Assembly: GCA_031432545.1 (NCBI GenBank)
Contig: JAVKGX010000002.1
Location: 62,001-126,000, forward strand
Source of the DNA: Armatimonadota bacterium
GTDB lineage: Bacteria > Sysuimicrobiota > Sysuimicrobiia > Sysuimicrobiales > Sysuimicrobiaceae
DNA: 64,000 nucleotides
Direction of reading: 5' to 3'
The notes under the pieces were generated by a model. It was not told where the DNA came from. It made no database searches and saw only the letters and a program-made list of their open reading frames with translations. Position numbers and translations under genes: made by a program. The first letter of the stretch is position 1; every line of letters starts with the position of its first letter. Below are positions 8,194 to 16,657 of this stretch, in pieces.

Positions 8194-10151
8194 CACGACG
8201 TCCCGTCGACGCGGCGGATCTCCATCACCGGCTGCAGCGTGGCAATCCTGCCATCCTCGTAGCGGATCGTGACCGTGGTCTCGAAGCGTGGTGCGCCCGC
8301 GTAGATCGCGTCGATCAGCTCCCGGTACCGGTCGGCGATGTGCCGGCGCCGCAGCTTACGGGTGCGGGTTAGCTCATCGTCGTCGGGATCGAACTCCTTG
8401 TACAGCGACACGAAGGCCCGGATGCGCCACGCCGGTTGCAGACGGTCGTTGGTCTCCCGGACAATCCGCTCGAGGAGGTCCAGCACCTCCGGCTTCTGGG
8501 ACAAGTCCATGTACGACGTGTAGGCCAGTCCGCGGTCTTCGGCCCACTTCCCGACGTTGCGGAAATCGATGTTGAGAATCGCCGCGAGGTACGGGCGCTG
8601 CGGGGCGAGGACCATCGCCTGCTCGACGTATGGGGTGAACTTCAGCATGTCCTCGACGACGCGCGGAGGGATGCGCGTACCGTCGGCCAGCGTGATGATG
8701 TCGTCGGCGCGGTCGAAGAGGATGACGTCTCCACTCGGATCCAGCGCGCCGGTGTCCCCGGAGTGCAGCCACCCGTCCCGCAGGGCCCGCGCGGTGGCCT
8801 CGGGGTTCCGGTAGTAGCCCTGGAACACCGACGGACTGCGGCTGACGATCTCGCCGTCTTCGGTGACGCGAAGCTCGGTGTTGGCGATCGGTGTCCCCAT
8901 CGTCCAGAACCGCACCTGGCCGTCGCGGTGCACGCACGAGATGCCGGCGATCTCGGTCTGTCCGTAGATCTGCTTGAGGTTGAGGCCCAGGCCGCGGAAG
9001 AAACGGAAGTAGTCCGGCCCCAGCGACGCGCCGCCGTTCCAGGCGACGCGCATGCGGACCAACCCGACCTTGTCCAGCAGGGGGCGATAGACGGTCCAGT
9101 ACGCTGCGTGCCAGGCCAGCTTTAGCCAGGGCGCGACGTGGCGCCCCTCGGCTTCGAGATCGGCGATCCGGGCGGCCAGCGCGATGGCCCGATCGTAGAT
9201 CGCGCGGCGCATCCGTCCGGCGTCCAGCATGCGCACCGAGATCGAGGAGTGGATGCCCTCGTAGATCCGGGCCGGAGCGAAGATGAAGTGCGGCCCGATC
9301 TCCCGGAAGTCCCGCTGCACCGTTTCGGGTTCCTCCGGGAAGTTCACGGTGAAGCCGACCAGCTGGTGCAGCGTGTAGGAGATCATCTGCTCGCCGATCC
9401 ACGCGAAGGGCAAAAAACTCAGAAACTCGTCGCTCGGCGAGACGTGCCGCTCCACCGCGAGGAAGTCGCGCCCCTGGCTGAGGAGGTTCCCATGGCTGAG
9501 CATCGCCAGCTTCGGCACGGCGGTCGTGCCCGAAGTCAGGCAGAAGATGGCGACGTCCGAGCTCCGGCCCTGCGCGATCTCATGGGAGAACCGGTCCGGG
9601 GTGTGTGCGTTGATCTCCGCACCGCGCGCTTCGAGGTCGCGGAAGCTCACGAGCTTCGGGTGGCGGTACCGCCACATGCCGCGCCAGTCCTCGACGATGA
9701 TGCGTTCGACCTTCGGCAGCCTCGACTCCATCGCCAGGATCTTGTCGGTCTGCTCCTGGTCCTCGCAGAAGACGAAGCGCGCGTCGGCGAAGTCGATCAG
9801 CTCGGCCAGCTGCTCGGCCAGGGTGTCTTGGTACATTCCGCAGGAGACACCCCCGATTGACTGGGCGCCCATCGCGACGTAGTAGAGTTCCGGCCGGTTG
9901 TCACCGATGAGGGCGATGACGTCACCCCGGCGCATCCCCAAAGACAGCAATCCGCCGGCGCAGGCGCGCGCGTGTTCTAGGTACTGGCGCCACGTGATCT
10001 CCTGCCAGATGCCGAACTCCTTCTCCCGGAAGGCGACGCGGTCGCCGAAGCGCTCTGCGTTGTGCACCAGCCGTTTGGGGAACGTGTCGAGTGCGGCTTC
10101 GACCTGCGGGCCCACCGCCGGCGGACGCTCAAGGACGGCCTGCGCGCTCAC
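8193..10151 (-). CDS. Long-chain-type acyl-CoA synthetase embedded in the LIV operon
   Basis: The protein has 652 residues. It belongs to the AMP-forming ligase superfamily (ANL) in the long FadD15/FAA1-like branch. Visible motifs are the phosphate loop TSGTTAVPKLAMLSHGN, QIYGQTEIAG, the adenylate Asp in WLHSGDTG, FDRADDIITLADGTRIPP and a C-terminal TRTRKLRRRHI replacing the usual TPTxKxKR. It forms an acyl-AMP and then acyl-CoA from a free carboxylic acid. The start is GTG 10151, overlapping the livG stop as GTGA; an upstream in-frame extension lies inside livG and is rejected. Its position between livG and livH suggests that it traps the imported acid as a CoA ester. Substrate chain length is not readable. 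Confidence 0.88.
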   Translation of the reverse strand: MSAQAVLERPPAVGPQVEAALDTFPKRLVHNAERFGDRVAFREKEFGIWQEITWRQYLEHARACAGGLLSLGMRRGDVIALIGDNRPELYYVAMGAQSIGGVSCGMYQDTLAEQLAELIDFADARFVFCEDQEQTDKILAMESRLPKVERIIVEDWRGMWRYRHPKLVSFRDLEARGAEINAHTPDRFSHEIAQGRSSDVAIFCLTSGTTAVPKLAMLSHGNLLSQGRDFLAVERHVSPSDEFLSFLPFAWIGEQMISYTLHQLVGFTVNFPEEPETVQRDFREIGPHFIFAPARIYEGIHSSISVRMLDAGRMRRAIYDRAIALAARIADLEAEGRHVAPWLKLAWHAAYWTVYRPLLDKVGLVRMRVAWNGGASLGPDYFRFFRGLGLNLKQIYGQTEIAGISCVHRDGQVRFWTMGTPIANTELRVTEDGEIVSRSPSVFQGYYRNPEATARALRDGWLHSGDTGALDPSGDVILFDRADDIITLADGTRIPPRVVEDMLKFTPYVEQAMVLAPQRPYLAAILNIDFRNVGKWAEDRGLAYTSYMDLSQKPEVLDLLERIVRETNDRLQPAWRIRAFVSLYKEFDPDDDELTRTRKLRRRHIADRYRELIDAIYAGAPRFETTVTIRYEDGRIATLQPVMEIRRVDGTS

Positions 10152-10975
10152 CGCCCACCCGCCGCTTCGGCGACTCCGTGTTCCTCGCCGAGATAGGCAC
10201 GGATGACGTCGGGATGCTGCTGGATCTCGCCGGGCGGTCCTTCGGCGATCTTCCGCCCGTAGTCCATGGCGATCAGCCGGTCGCACAGGTCCATCACGAC
10301 GCCCATGTCATGCTCGATCAGGATCATCGGGATGCCGTGGACCTCGCGGAGCTCGAGGATGTAACGGGCCATATCAGCCTTCTCCTCGACGCTCATCCCG
10401 GCCATCGGCTCGTCCAGCAGCAGCAGTCGGGGCTCCATGGCCAGCGCGCGCCCGAGTTCGACCTTCTTCTGGATGCCGTACGGCAGCTCGGAGACGAGGT
10501 GGTCCCGATAGGGCTCGATTTCCAGGAAGTCGATGATCTGCTCGACGCGCTCCCGGTGGGTGAGAACCTCCCGCTGACCCGGCCCCCAGTACACGCCGCA
10601 GGCGAGGAGGTTGGTGTGCATGTGGATGAGCCGGCCGGACAGGATGTTCGCGAGGACGGTCATGTGTGGATACAGTGCGATGTTCTGGAAGGTCCGCGAG
10701 ATTCCGAGCGCCGCCCGCGCATGGGGAGCGGCGTGGGTCACGTCCCGCTCGAGGAAGGTGATGCGACCCGCCTGCGGACGGTAGAAGCCGTTGACGCAGT
10801 TGAGGACGCTGGTCTTGCCGGCGCCGTTGGGACCGATGATCCCCAGCAGTTCGCCCGCCCGGAGGCGGAACGATAGGCCGTCGACGGCGGCCACGCCGGC
10901 GAATCTGAGCGTCAGGTCGCTGACGCCGAGGATGGTGTCGACCAGCGGGAGGTTGGGTCCCACTGCCGGAATCAT
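10148..10975 (-). CDS. livG: ABC transporter ATP-binding protein, LivG type (system 1)
   Basis: Cytoplasmic ATPase of 275 residues with Walker A GPNGAGKTS, the LivG insertion after LGISRTFQNIALYP, a degenerate signature region (LPYGIQKKVELGRAL), Walker B LLLLDEPMAGMS and the IEHDM H-loop. ATG 10975 is used; GCAGGT precedes it. The gene is 27 nt downstream of speB on the same strand, so the polyamine genes and the importer may share a transcript. The stop overlaps the start of the acyl-CoA ligase gene. Confidence 0.9.
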   Translation of the reverse strand: MIPAVGPNLPLVDTILGVSDLTLRFAGVAAVDGLSFRLRAGELLGIIGPNGAGKTSVLNCVNGFYRPQAGRITFLERDVTHAAPHARAALGISRTFQNIALYPHMTVLANILSGRLIHMHTNLLACGVYWGPGQREVLTHRERVEQIIDFLEIEPYRDHLVSELPYGIQKKVELGRALAMEPRLLLLDEPMAGMSVEEKADMARYILELREVHGIPMILIEHDMGVVMDLCDRLIAMDYGRKIAEGPPGEIQQHPDVIRAYLGEEHGVAEAAGGR

Positions 10976-11002
10976 ACGACCTGCGTGCCCGGGCTCCTGC
11001 CG

Positions 11003-11884
11003 CTACCGCCTGCGTCCCGCGAACGCGAGGACGAGTTCCCGGACGATTTTGGCGGCGGCCACGGCCGTCGTGCTGGACGGATCGTGGGGGGGCGATGTCT
11101 CGACGACGTCGGCCGCAACCACGCGGACCTCCCCCAGCAGCCGGAGCGCCTCCATCAGCTCGGCGGACGAAGGACCCCCGGGTTCCGGGTTGCCGACGCC
11201 CGGTGCGTAGGCGGGATCGAGGACGTCTATGTCCGTCGACAGGTACACGGGACGGTCGTGCAGCTCGCGCAGCACGGTCTCCGGCGCAGCCAGCGGGCTC
11301 AGGCTCCAGCGGCAGTGCGTTTGGGCGAACGCGAGTTCGTCGCGGGTTCCCGACCGAACGCCGAGCTGTACGATCCGGCCGTCGCCCACAACCTCCCAGA
11401 TGCGGCGCATCGTGCAGGCGTGCGACCATCTGGACCCCTCATACTCGTCCCGAAAGTCGGCGTGGGCGTCGAACTGCACCACGACCAGGTCGGGATGGCG
11501 CGCGGCGAGGGCCCGGACCGCACCGACCGTGACGGTGTGGTCGCCGCCGAGCAAGACGGTCAGCACCGCCGGGTCCAAGGACGCCACCGCCCGCTGTACC
11601 GCGTCCAGCATCGCCGGCGGCTGTAGATCGCTAACCGGCAGGTCTCCCAGGTCCGCGAGGCGTACTTCCTGCAGGTCGCGGTCCAGCTCAGGGCTGTAGG
11701 TTTCGATGCTGTGGGAAGCCTCGCGGATCGCCTGGGGTCCGACAGCGGCGCCGCGGCGGTGGGACTGAGTACGGTCGTAGGGGATCCCAACGATCGCGGC
11801 GTCGGGCGCGGGGTGATCGGCAGATGCCAAATAGCGCACCGAAGTCAGCGGTCTCCGGATCGCCAGCCGTGCGGCCCATGCCAC
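11003..11884 (-). CDS. speB: Agmatinase/aminopropylagmatinase-type ureohydrolase
   Basis: The protein has 293 residues of the arginase/agmatinase family, which removes urea from a guanidino substrate with two Mn ions. Metal ligands are visible in LGGDHTV, QFDAHADFRDEY and STDIDVLDPAYAPG; SHACTM and GVGNPEPGG are typical of agmatinases. The start is GTG 11884. It lies downstream of speE and a pyruvoyl arginine decarboxylase, so the substrate is agmatine (giving putrescine) or, as known in Thermus, N1-aminopropylagmatine (giving spermidine). The order ArgDC-SpeE-SpeB favours the second but does not prove it. Confidence 0.92.
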   Translation of the reverse strand: MAWAARLAIRRPLTSVRYLASADHPAPDAAIVGIPYDRTQSHRRGAAVGPQAIREASHSIETYSPELDRDLQEVRLADLGDLPVSDLQPPAMLDAVQRAVASLDPAVLTVLLGGDHTVTVGAVRALAARHPDLVVVQFDAHADFRDEYEGSRWSHACTMRRIWEVVGDGRIVQLGVRSGTRDELAFAQTHCRWSLSPLAAPETVLRELHDRPVYLSTDIDVLDPAYAPGVGNPEPGGPSSAELMEALRLLGEVRVVAADVVETSPPHDPSSTTAVAAAKIVRELVLAFAGRRR

Positions 11885-11936
11885 TGCCTATCCGTCCACG
11901 ACCGCACGGAGAGACCCGCCACGACCGCGCTCCCCG

Positions 11937-12782
11937 CTACGCGCCGTCCGCGATCTGGCGGAGGAACGGCGGGGGACGCAAGGCGCAGTGATGTCGGTCG
12001 GCGGTGTAGTAGCGCAGACCGAGGTGATCGATCCGCGATGCGATGCGTTCTGGATCGGTCTGCAGGGGATCGTACCTCTTGGAACCGAGCGTGAACGACC
12101 AGAGGACCCCGGGATAGGTCGGTACGGTGGCGACGTAGGTTCGCACGATCGGGAAGTGCTGCCCCATGTTGCGCCTGACCTGCCCGATCAGGTCACGCTG
12201 GTAGAAAGGGGATCCGCTCTGGACGGCGAGGACGCCGTCGTCGGCGAGAATCCGGTGCAGGTCGCCGTAGAACTCCGCGCCGAACAGCGGCACCGACGGC
12301 CCCTGGGGGTCCGTGGAGTCGACGAGGGCCACGTCGAAGCGCAGCGGGGTCTCGCGCACGTATGCGAAGCCGTCTTGGATCCGCAGCTCCGCGCGGGGGT
12401 CGTCGAACGCGCCGGCCGGAATCTCAGGGATGAAGCGCACGGTGGCGTCCACCACCATCCTGTCGATCTCGACCATCACTGCGCGTTCGAGCGGGTGCTT
12501 CAGCCCCTCCTCCAGCAACCCGCCGTCCCCGCCGCCGATGATCAGCAGCGACTTCGGGTTCGGATGGGTTACAAGGGGCAGGTGCGCCAGCATTTCGTGG
12601 TAGATGAACTCGTCAGTCTCGGTCGTCTGCACGGCATCGTCGAGAACGAGCATGCGGCCGAACGTCGGCGTGCGGACGACTCTCACGTGCTGGTAGGGCG
12701 ACCGGGCGTCGAACAACACCTCGTCGATGCGGTAGGCGTGCGCGAACCCCTCGCCCCCGGTGTCGTGGAACCACTCGGTCAT
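11937..12782 (-). CDS. speE: Spermidine synthase-family aminopropyltransferase
   Basis: The protein has 281 residues. The N-terminal beta region carries YQHVRVVRTPTFGRMLVLDD, then TDEFIYHEMLAHLPL, the Rossmann motif LLIIGGGDGGLLEE and VALVDSTDPQGPSVPLF, in the order of SpeE (decarboxylated-SAM and acceptor sites). The classic catalytic sequence DSSDPxGP appears here as DSTDPQGP. The enzyme moves an aminopropyl group from decarboxylated SAM to putrescine or agmatine. It sits 24 nt after the arginine decarboxylase and 52 nt before speB. No SAM decarboxylase gene is visible in the window, so the donor must come from elsewhere. Confidence 0.93.
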   Translation of the reverse strand: MTEWFHDTGGEGFAHAYRIDEVLFDARSPYQHVRVVRTPTFGRMLVLDDAVQTTETDEFIYHEMLAHLPLVTHPNPKSLLIIGGGDGGLLEEGLKHPLERAVMVEIDRMVVDATVRFIPEIPAGAFDDPRAELRIQDGFAYVRETPLRFDVALVDSTDPQGPSVPLFGAEFYGDLHRILADDGVLAVQSGSPFYQRDLIGQVRRNMGQHFPIVRTYVATVPTYPGVLWSFTLGSKRYDPLQTDPERIASRIDHLGLRYYTADRHHCALRPPPFLRQIADGA

Positions 12783-12806
12783 GGCCCCCTCCGGTTCACC
12801 CGTACG

Positions 12807-13268
12807 TCAGTCCGGCCAGAATAGAACCGCGGCGACGACGCAGCCGATCCGGTCGACGACGTGTTCCTTCGCACCGACGAGCACCTCGCGCAGCCGCAGC
12901 TCGCGGATGGCGAAGGCCTCGTCGACCATGCGACGAACGATCTGCTCGGCGTTCTCCGCGGTGCCCTTGTGTGAGTACTCCATGATGACCCCGTAGGCGT
13001 CCTCGCTCAGCCCGACGCCGACCGCGGCGGCGATGCGCTCTCCCGGAACGTGGCTGGCGATGCGCGCATACACCGCCGGCATCAGCATCCCCTCCGTGAT
13101 CCCGCGCATCGGAACGACCCGGACGCCCGCGGGAAGGATGCTCGTGACCCGCAGGAGGTTCAGGTTCGCGATGCCCGCGTCCATCAGAGCGTGGTCGAAC
13201 GCGTTGATCTCGGTCGCGCCCTCGGCGGCGCCGGCGGCGATCGTTATGGCCTTCGGAGTTTCCCACAT
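12807..13268 (-). CDS. Pyruvoyl-dependent arginine decarboxylase
   Basis: A small proenzyme of 153 residues that cleaves itself to make a pyruvoyl cofactor and converts arginine to agmatine. The cleavage region reads LNLLRVTSILPAG; Ser43 would become the pyruvoyl group, with Thr42 as the residue before the scissile bond. MEYSHKG near residue 95 and the segment VPMRGITEGMLMP after the cleavage site match the family. ATG 13268 has GGGAGG 9 nt upstream; an in-frame upstream extension has no such support. First gene of the polyamine set on this strand, followed by speE and speB. Confidence 0.9.
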   Translation of the reverse strand: MWETPKAITIAAGAAEGATEINAFDHALMDAGIANLNLLRVTSILPAGVRVVPMRGITEGMLMPAVYARIASHVPGERIAAAVGVGLSEDAYGVIMEYSHKGTAENAEQIVRRMVDEAFAIRELRLREVLVGAKEHVVDRIGCVVAAVLFWPD

Positions 13269-13447
13269 GCGCGATGGCCTCCCATCAACGTGTGAGCCGT
13301 CATCTGTCGGAGATCGGTCCACTGTCCGCCATCCTAAGTGGGATGCGCACCCTGCGCAAGGCCGAACCGGCGCCCGTGACGGTCCGTAGGGGAAGAGGGT
13401 GTGACGCCGGTAAGAGGAGAACCGAGTATCCGTTGGGAGGGAGGAAG

Positions 13448-15097
13448 TTGCGGCCGTCCGTTCCCGTGCTGCTGATGCTGGCGGTTGCCTTCGGCCCGAG
13501 CCTCGCGGCGGCTTGGGCAACCGGGCCTTCACCCACGCCGGTGCGCCTGCTGGGTTCCGAGGTCACGTCCCCGCAGCAGGTCGCCGCCGCGCGGTCCTCC
13601 GGCCAGAACGCCGTGAAGGTGCTCGTGGACTGGAGCCACGTGGAGCCGCAGCAGGGGCGGGTCGACTGGTCCCAGGTGGATGCGCTCGTGACCGCCGCGA
13701 CCTCGGCGGGCATGAGGGTGGTGGGCGTGCTGGCCCATACGCCGCTGTGGGCGTCGATCGCCACTGGCACCGATCGTCAGGACAGGAACGTCTGGAGCCG
13801 TATGCCCCCGCGGCGGGCATCCGATTGGGCGACGTTCGCCGGCCGCGCGGCCGCGCGCTACCGTGGGAGGATCGCCGCCTGGCAGGTTTGGACACCGCTG
13901 GCGCTGGCATCCTTCAGGGGGACGGCCCGGGATTACTCCGAGCTGCTGGCCGCAGCACACCCGCAGATCCGCAGGGCGGATCCCAACGCGCGGGTGATCG
14001 CTAGCGCGCCGGTCGGGCTGGATCTGGCCTTCGTGCGCCGGTTGCTCGCAGATCATGGCAACCACCTCGACGGCGTCAACATCGCACCGCTGCCGTTGCG
14101 GCCCGAGCAGATGATCCGGGGACTGGGCAGGCTGTGGAGCGATTTGTTCGGCCCCCGGCCCTCCCGCCTCGTCTGGTGGATGGAGTGGACGCCACAGGCC
14201 GTCCGGCGATCGGAGGACACGGAAGCCGCTCTGCTGCTGCAGGCAGGCGCGCTTGCCGTCGCCGCCGGAGCGCAGGGGGTGTTCGTGGGCGACGTGCGAC
14301 CCGAGGGCCTGGCCATCCTGCGGGTGCTGGGCCCACAGGTGCTGCCCAGGACGTTGGCGGGATTTTTGGAACGCAGCCCGCAGACCACGGTCCTCGTCTA
14401 CGAGGAGGGGACTGCGGTGGCGTGGGGCGGCGGGGACCTGCGCCTGGAGTTTTCCCACGGCGTCGACGCCGGCGGACAGAGCGTGCCACCGGGCCCGCTG
14501 TCGTTGTCGGGCGGCCGCACCGTCGTGCTCCACGGGCTCAGCGCCGCGGTCGTCGACGAGGCGCGTCGGACCCTGCAGGCCGCGGGGGCGTTGCGGCCGG
14601 TGCTGGCGCCGGAGCAGGACTTCGGCCAGGCGGAAAGTGTGTCCGCGCGACTCGGTGAGCACAACGAGGAGCGCGGGCTGTACAACATGCCCTACCGCAG
14701 CCGGCGCAACGGCGCGGTGCGGGCCATCCGCGTGGGCGACGAGGAGGCGGTGCAGCTGGCCGCCGCGCGCGATGTCGTGTACGTGTACTTCGACGTGGAC
14801 GACAGCTTCTTGTTCTTCAACAACCGACGCTACGAAGTGGAGATCGCGGTCGAGGTCCGCGGCGCGTCTGCGCCCGACCAGCTGGGCTTCAACATCTTCT
14901 ACGACAGCGACACCGGCTACCGGTTCACGCCGTGGCGCGTCGTGGAGGCGCGCCAGGGTTGGATCACCTATACCTTCCGGCTGGCGGACGCGAACTTCGC
15001 CAACACATGGGGTTGGGACTTCGCGATCAACGGGGCGGGAAACCGCAGGGAGGACCTGGTCGTCCGGTCGGTGGCCGTTCGGCGGATGCCCAGGTAA
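13448..15097 (+). CDS. Secreted glycoside hydrolase-like TIM-barrel protein with C-terminal beta domain
   Basis: The protein has 549 residues from TTG 13448, which follows GGGAGGGAGG. A signal peptide (LLMLAVAFGPSLAAAWA) ends near residue 23. Residues about 35-330 look like a (beta/alpha)8 barrel related to GH5/GH39-type enzymes: VKVLVDWSHVEPQQGRVDWS is the typical first strand-helix, followed by GMRVVGVLAHTPLWAS and AAWQVWTPLALASF, where family members have a W-x-x-x-NE acid motif. Here that position lacks the Asn-Glu pair, so activity is doubtful. Residues about 430-549 (RYEVEIAVEVRG, FNIFYDSDTGYRFTPW) resemble a carbohydrate-binding jelly roll. It may bind surface or extracellular glycan rather than cleave it. 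Confidence 0.55.
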   Translation: MRPSVPVLLMLAVAFGPSLAAAWATGPSPTPVRLLGSEVTSPQQVAAARSSGQNAVKVLVDWSHVEPQQGRVDWSQVDALVTAATSAGMRVVGVLAHTPLWASIATGTDRQDRNVWSRMPPRRASDWATFAGRAAARYRGRIAAWQVWTPLALASFRGTARDYSELLAAAHPQIRRADPNARVIASAPVGLDLAFVRRLLADHGNHLDGVNIAPLPLRPEQMIRGLGRLWSDLFGPRPSRLVWWMEWTPQAVRRSEDTEAALLLQAGALAVAAGAQGVFVGDVRPEGLAILRVLGPQVLPRTLAGFLERSPQTTVLVYEEGTAVAWGGGDLRLEFSHGVDAGGQSVPPGPLSLSGGRTVVLHGLSAAVVDEARRTLQAAGALRPVLAPEQDFGQAESVSARLGEHNEERGLYNMPYRSRRNGAVRAIRVGDEEAVQLAAARDVVYVYFDVDDSFLFFNNRRYEVEIAVEVRGASAPDQLGFNIFYDSDTGYRFTPWRVVEARQGWITYTFRLADANFANTWGWDFAINGAGNRREDLVVRSVAVRRMPR

Positions 15098-15113
15098 GCG
15101 TGCGCGCAGCCCG

Positions 15114-16460
15114 TCAGGGTGCGGGCTCCTGGCCCCATGGGTGGAGGGGCGGATCGGCCGCCGGGGTTGGACCTGGCGCAGCCAGGTCGGTCTGGACTGG
15201 CGGTCGGGCAGCCCACTCCCGGGCGCGGTACATGGCGGTGTCTGCGGCAAGGACGAGCTGACCGGGTGTCGCCCCGTCCTGTGGATAGGTGGCACTGCCG
15301 ACCGTCATGGCGACGCGTATGACCGCATCGCCCACGTGGATGGGCGTCTGCCGGATTTCCGCGGCCAGCGCGTCGGCCAGGGCGGCCGCGCCATGGGCAT
15401 CGGTGCTGGGGACGACGAAGGCGAACTCGTCGCCGCCGATGCGGAACGCAAGGTCCGTCGTCCGGATGGCCTGGCGGAGGGCAGAGGCCACCTGGCGGAG
15501 GACTTCGTCGCCGGCGGCGTGCCCCATCGTGTCGTTCACCCGCTTGAGCCCGCGCAGATCGGCGATCAGCACGGACAGGGGCTGACCGTAGCGCGCGGCG
15601 CGCTGGAACTCGTCCTCGAGACGCTCGTTGAAGTGGCGCCGGTTGAACAGGCCCGTGAGGGCGTCGGTGATCGACGCTTCGTGCAGCGCCTGCATCGCCT
15701 CCTCCAGTCGCGTGTTCGCCTCGCGCATCTCGACGAACCCCTTGATCGCCAGGCTGGCCAGCAGCCACACCGCGACGGTGAGCGCGCTGCCCCCACGACC
15801 CGCGAGGAACGCGGCGACCATCAGGTACGACGACGGCACGTAGAACACGAGCGCGAACACCGTCAGGTAGGCCCACCGGCTTGGGGTCACGTGGGCGCGA
15901 TCTCCGGTGTCGAGGTAGCGGCCGACCCCGGCCACCAGGGCGCTGGACGCCGCGAACAGACCTCCGCACAGCAGCAGCGCCGCGGCATCGCCCCACGATG
16001 TCGTGATCTCCAGCGGTCCGGTGACCAGGCGTTTGAACACCCCCGCCGCGGCCGACATCGTCACCGTCGCGTTGCCGAAGTACAGCATCCCGCGCCACAG
16101 GCTCGCCCGCTGCGTCGCCAGGAGGATGACCGTGGACAGCAGGTTGATGGGGACGAGCACCGGCCACCCGTAAAGCCAGGCGGCCGCCAGGGCGACGGCG
16201 CCCTGCATGGTGTACAGCACCCCGCCGGCCAGGCGGACGACGATGAGGTTCCCGACGGCCGACAGGGCCAGGAAGAACAGGTAGGAGGGCTCGAGCCGGA
16301 CGACCCGGGGGACGGCCGCGACGGCGATTGCGCAACCCACACCGAACCACACGGCGGCGTACAGACGGTACGCAACCGTGTGCCCCGCCCCGGCGCCCAC
16401 CGGGTCTGGTCCTCCCTCACCGCCCCGCTCGTTCCCCGGCGGGTTCGTGGCCGACCTCAC
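15114..16460 (-). CDS. Membrane-bound diguanylate cyclase (GGDEF)
   Basis: The protein has 448 residues. The first 250 or so contain six to eight hydrophobic helices resembling a MASE-type sensory membrane domain, followed by a short coiled segment (EMREANTRLEEAMQALHEA). The GGDEF domain covers about 265-425: TDALTGLFNRRHFNE, the metal/GTP region ADLRGLKRVNDTMGHAAGD and the active loop RIGGDEFAFVV. An RxxD inhibitory site is not evident. The enzyme makes cyclic di-GMP from two GTP. It is convergent with the secreted glycosidase-like gene (16 nt apart) and divergent from the PaaK-like ligase. A proline-rich C-terminal tail follows the domain. Confidence 0.9.
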   Translation of the reverse strand: MRSATNPPGNERGGEGGPDPVGAGAGHTVAYRLYAAVWFGVGCAIAVAAVPRVVRLEPSYLFFLALSAVGNLIVVRLAGGVLYTMQGAVALAAAWLYGWPVLVPINLLSTVILLATQRASLWRGMLYFGNATVTMSAAAGVFKRLVTGPLEITTSWGDAAALLLCGGLFAASSALVAGVGRYLDTGDRAHVTPSRWAYLTVFALVFYVPSSYLMVAAFLAGRGGSALTVAVWLLASLAIKGFVEMREANTRLEEAMQALHEASITDALTGLFNRRHFNERLEDEFQRAARYGQPLSVLIADLRGLKRVNDTMGHAAGDEVLRQVASALRQAIRTTDLAFRIGGDEFAFVVPSTDAHGAAALADALAAEIRQTPIHVGDAVIRVAMTVGSATYPQDGATPGQLVLAADTAMYRAREWAARPPVQTDLAAPGPTPAADPPLHPWGQEPAP

Positions 16461-16530
16461 GGCTCCCCCCCGAACCTATCCTTCCAGAACTTCGGCCCGA
16501 CGCAACGAAATTTGTTCCCCCGGAGGTCTC

Positions 16531-16570
16531 CGGCCAGTCTCATCTGGCCGCAGGATCGGTGCCGTCACCG
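16531..16570. other. Two adjacent inverted repeats in a divergent intergenic region
   Basis: The 197-bp gap between the diguanylate cyclase and the PaaK-like ligase contains CGGCCAG-TCTCAT-CTGGCCG (16531-16550; 7-bp perfect arms). Seven bases later comes CGGTG-CCGT-CACCG (16557-16570; 5-bp arms). Either could be an operator or a 5'-leader hairpin of the ligase transcript. The region is GC-rich, so chance cannot be excluded. Confidence 0.35.
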
Positions 16571-16657
16571 ACAGAACGTTGTGCTGCGGCCTTTTCGCGC
16601 GCCGCCTTCGGAAGCGCCGGGCGGAACGGAACGCACGCGGGTGCGGGAGGCGGGAGG

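Noticed and set aside
13269-13447. Possible riboswitch upstream of the secreted TIM-barrel gene (several GC-rich partial matches to cobalamin and c-di-GMP elements)
   Set aside because: Only short fragments such as GGGGAAGAGGGTGTGA match; the conserved cores of either class are missing.
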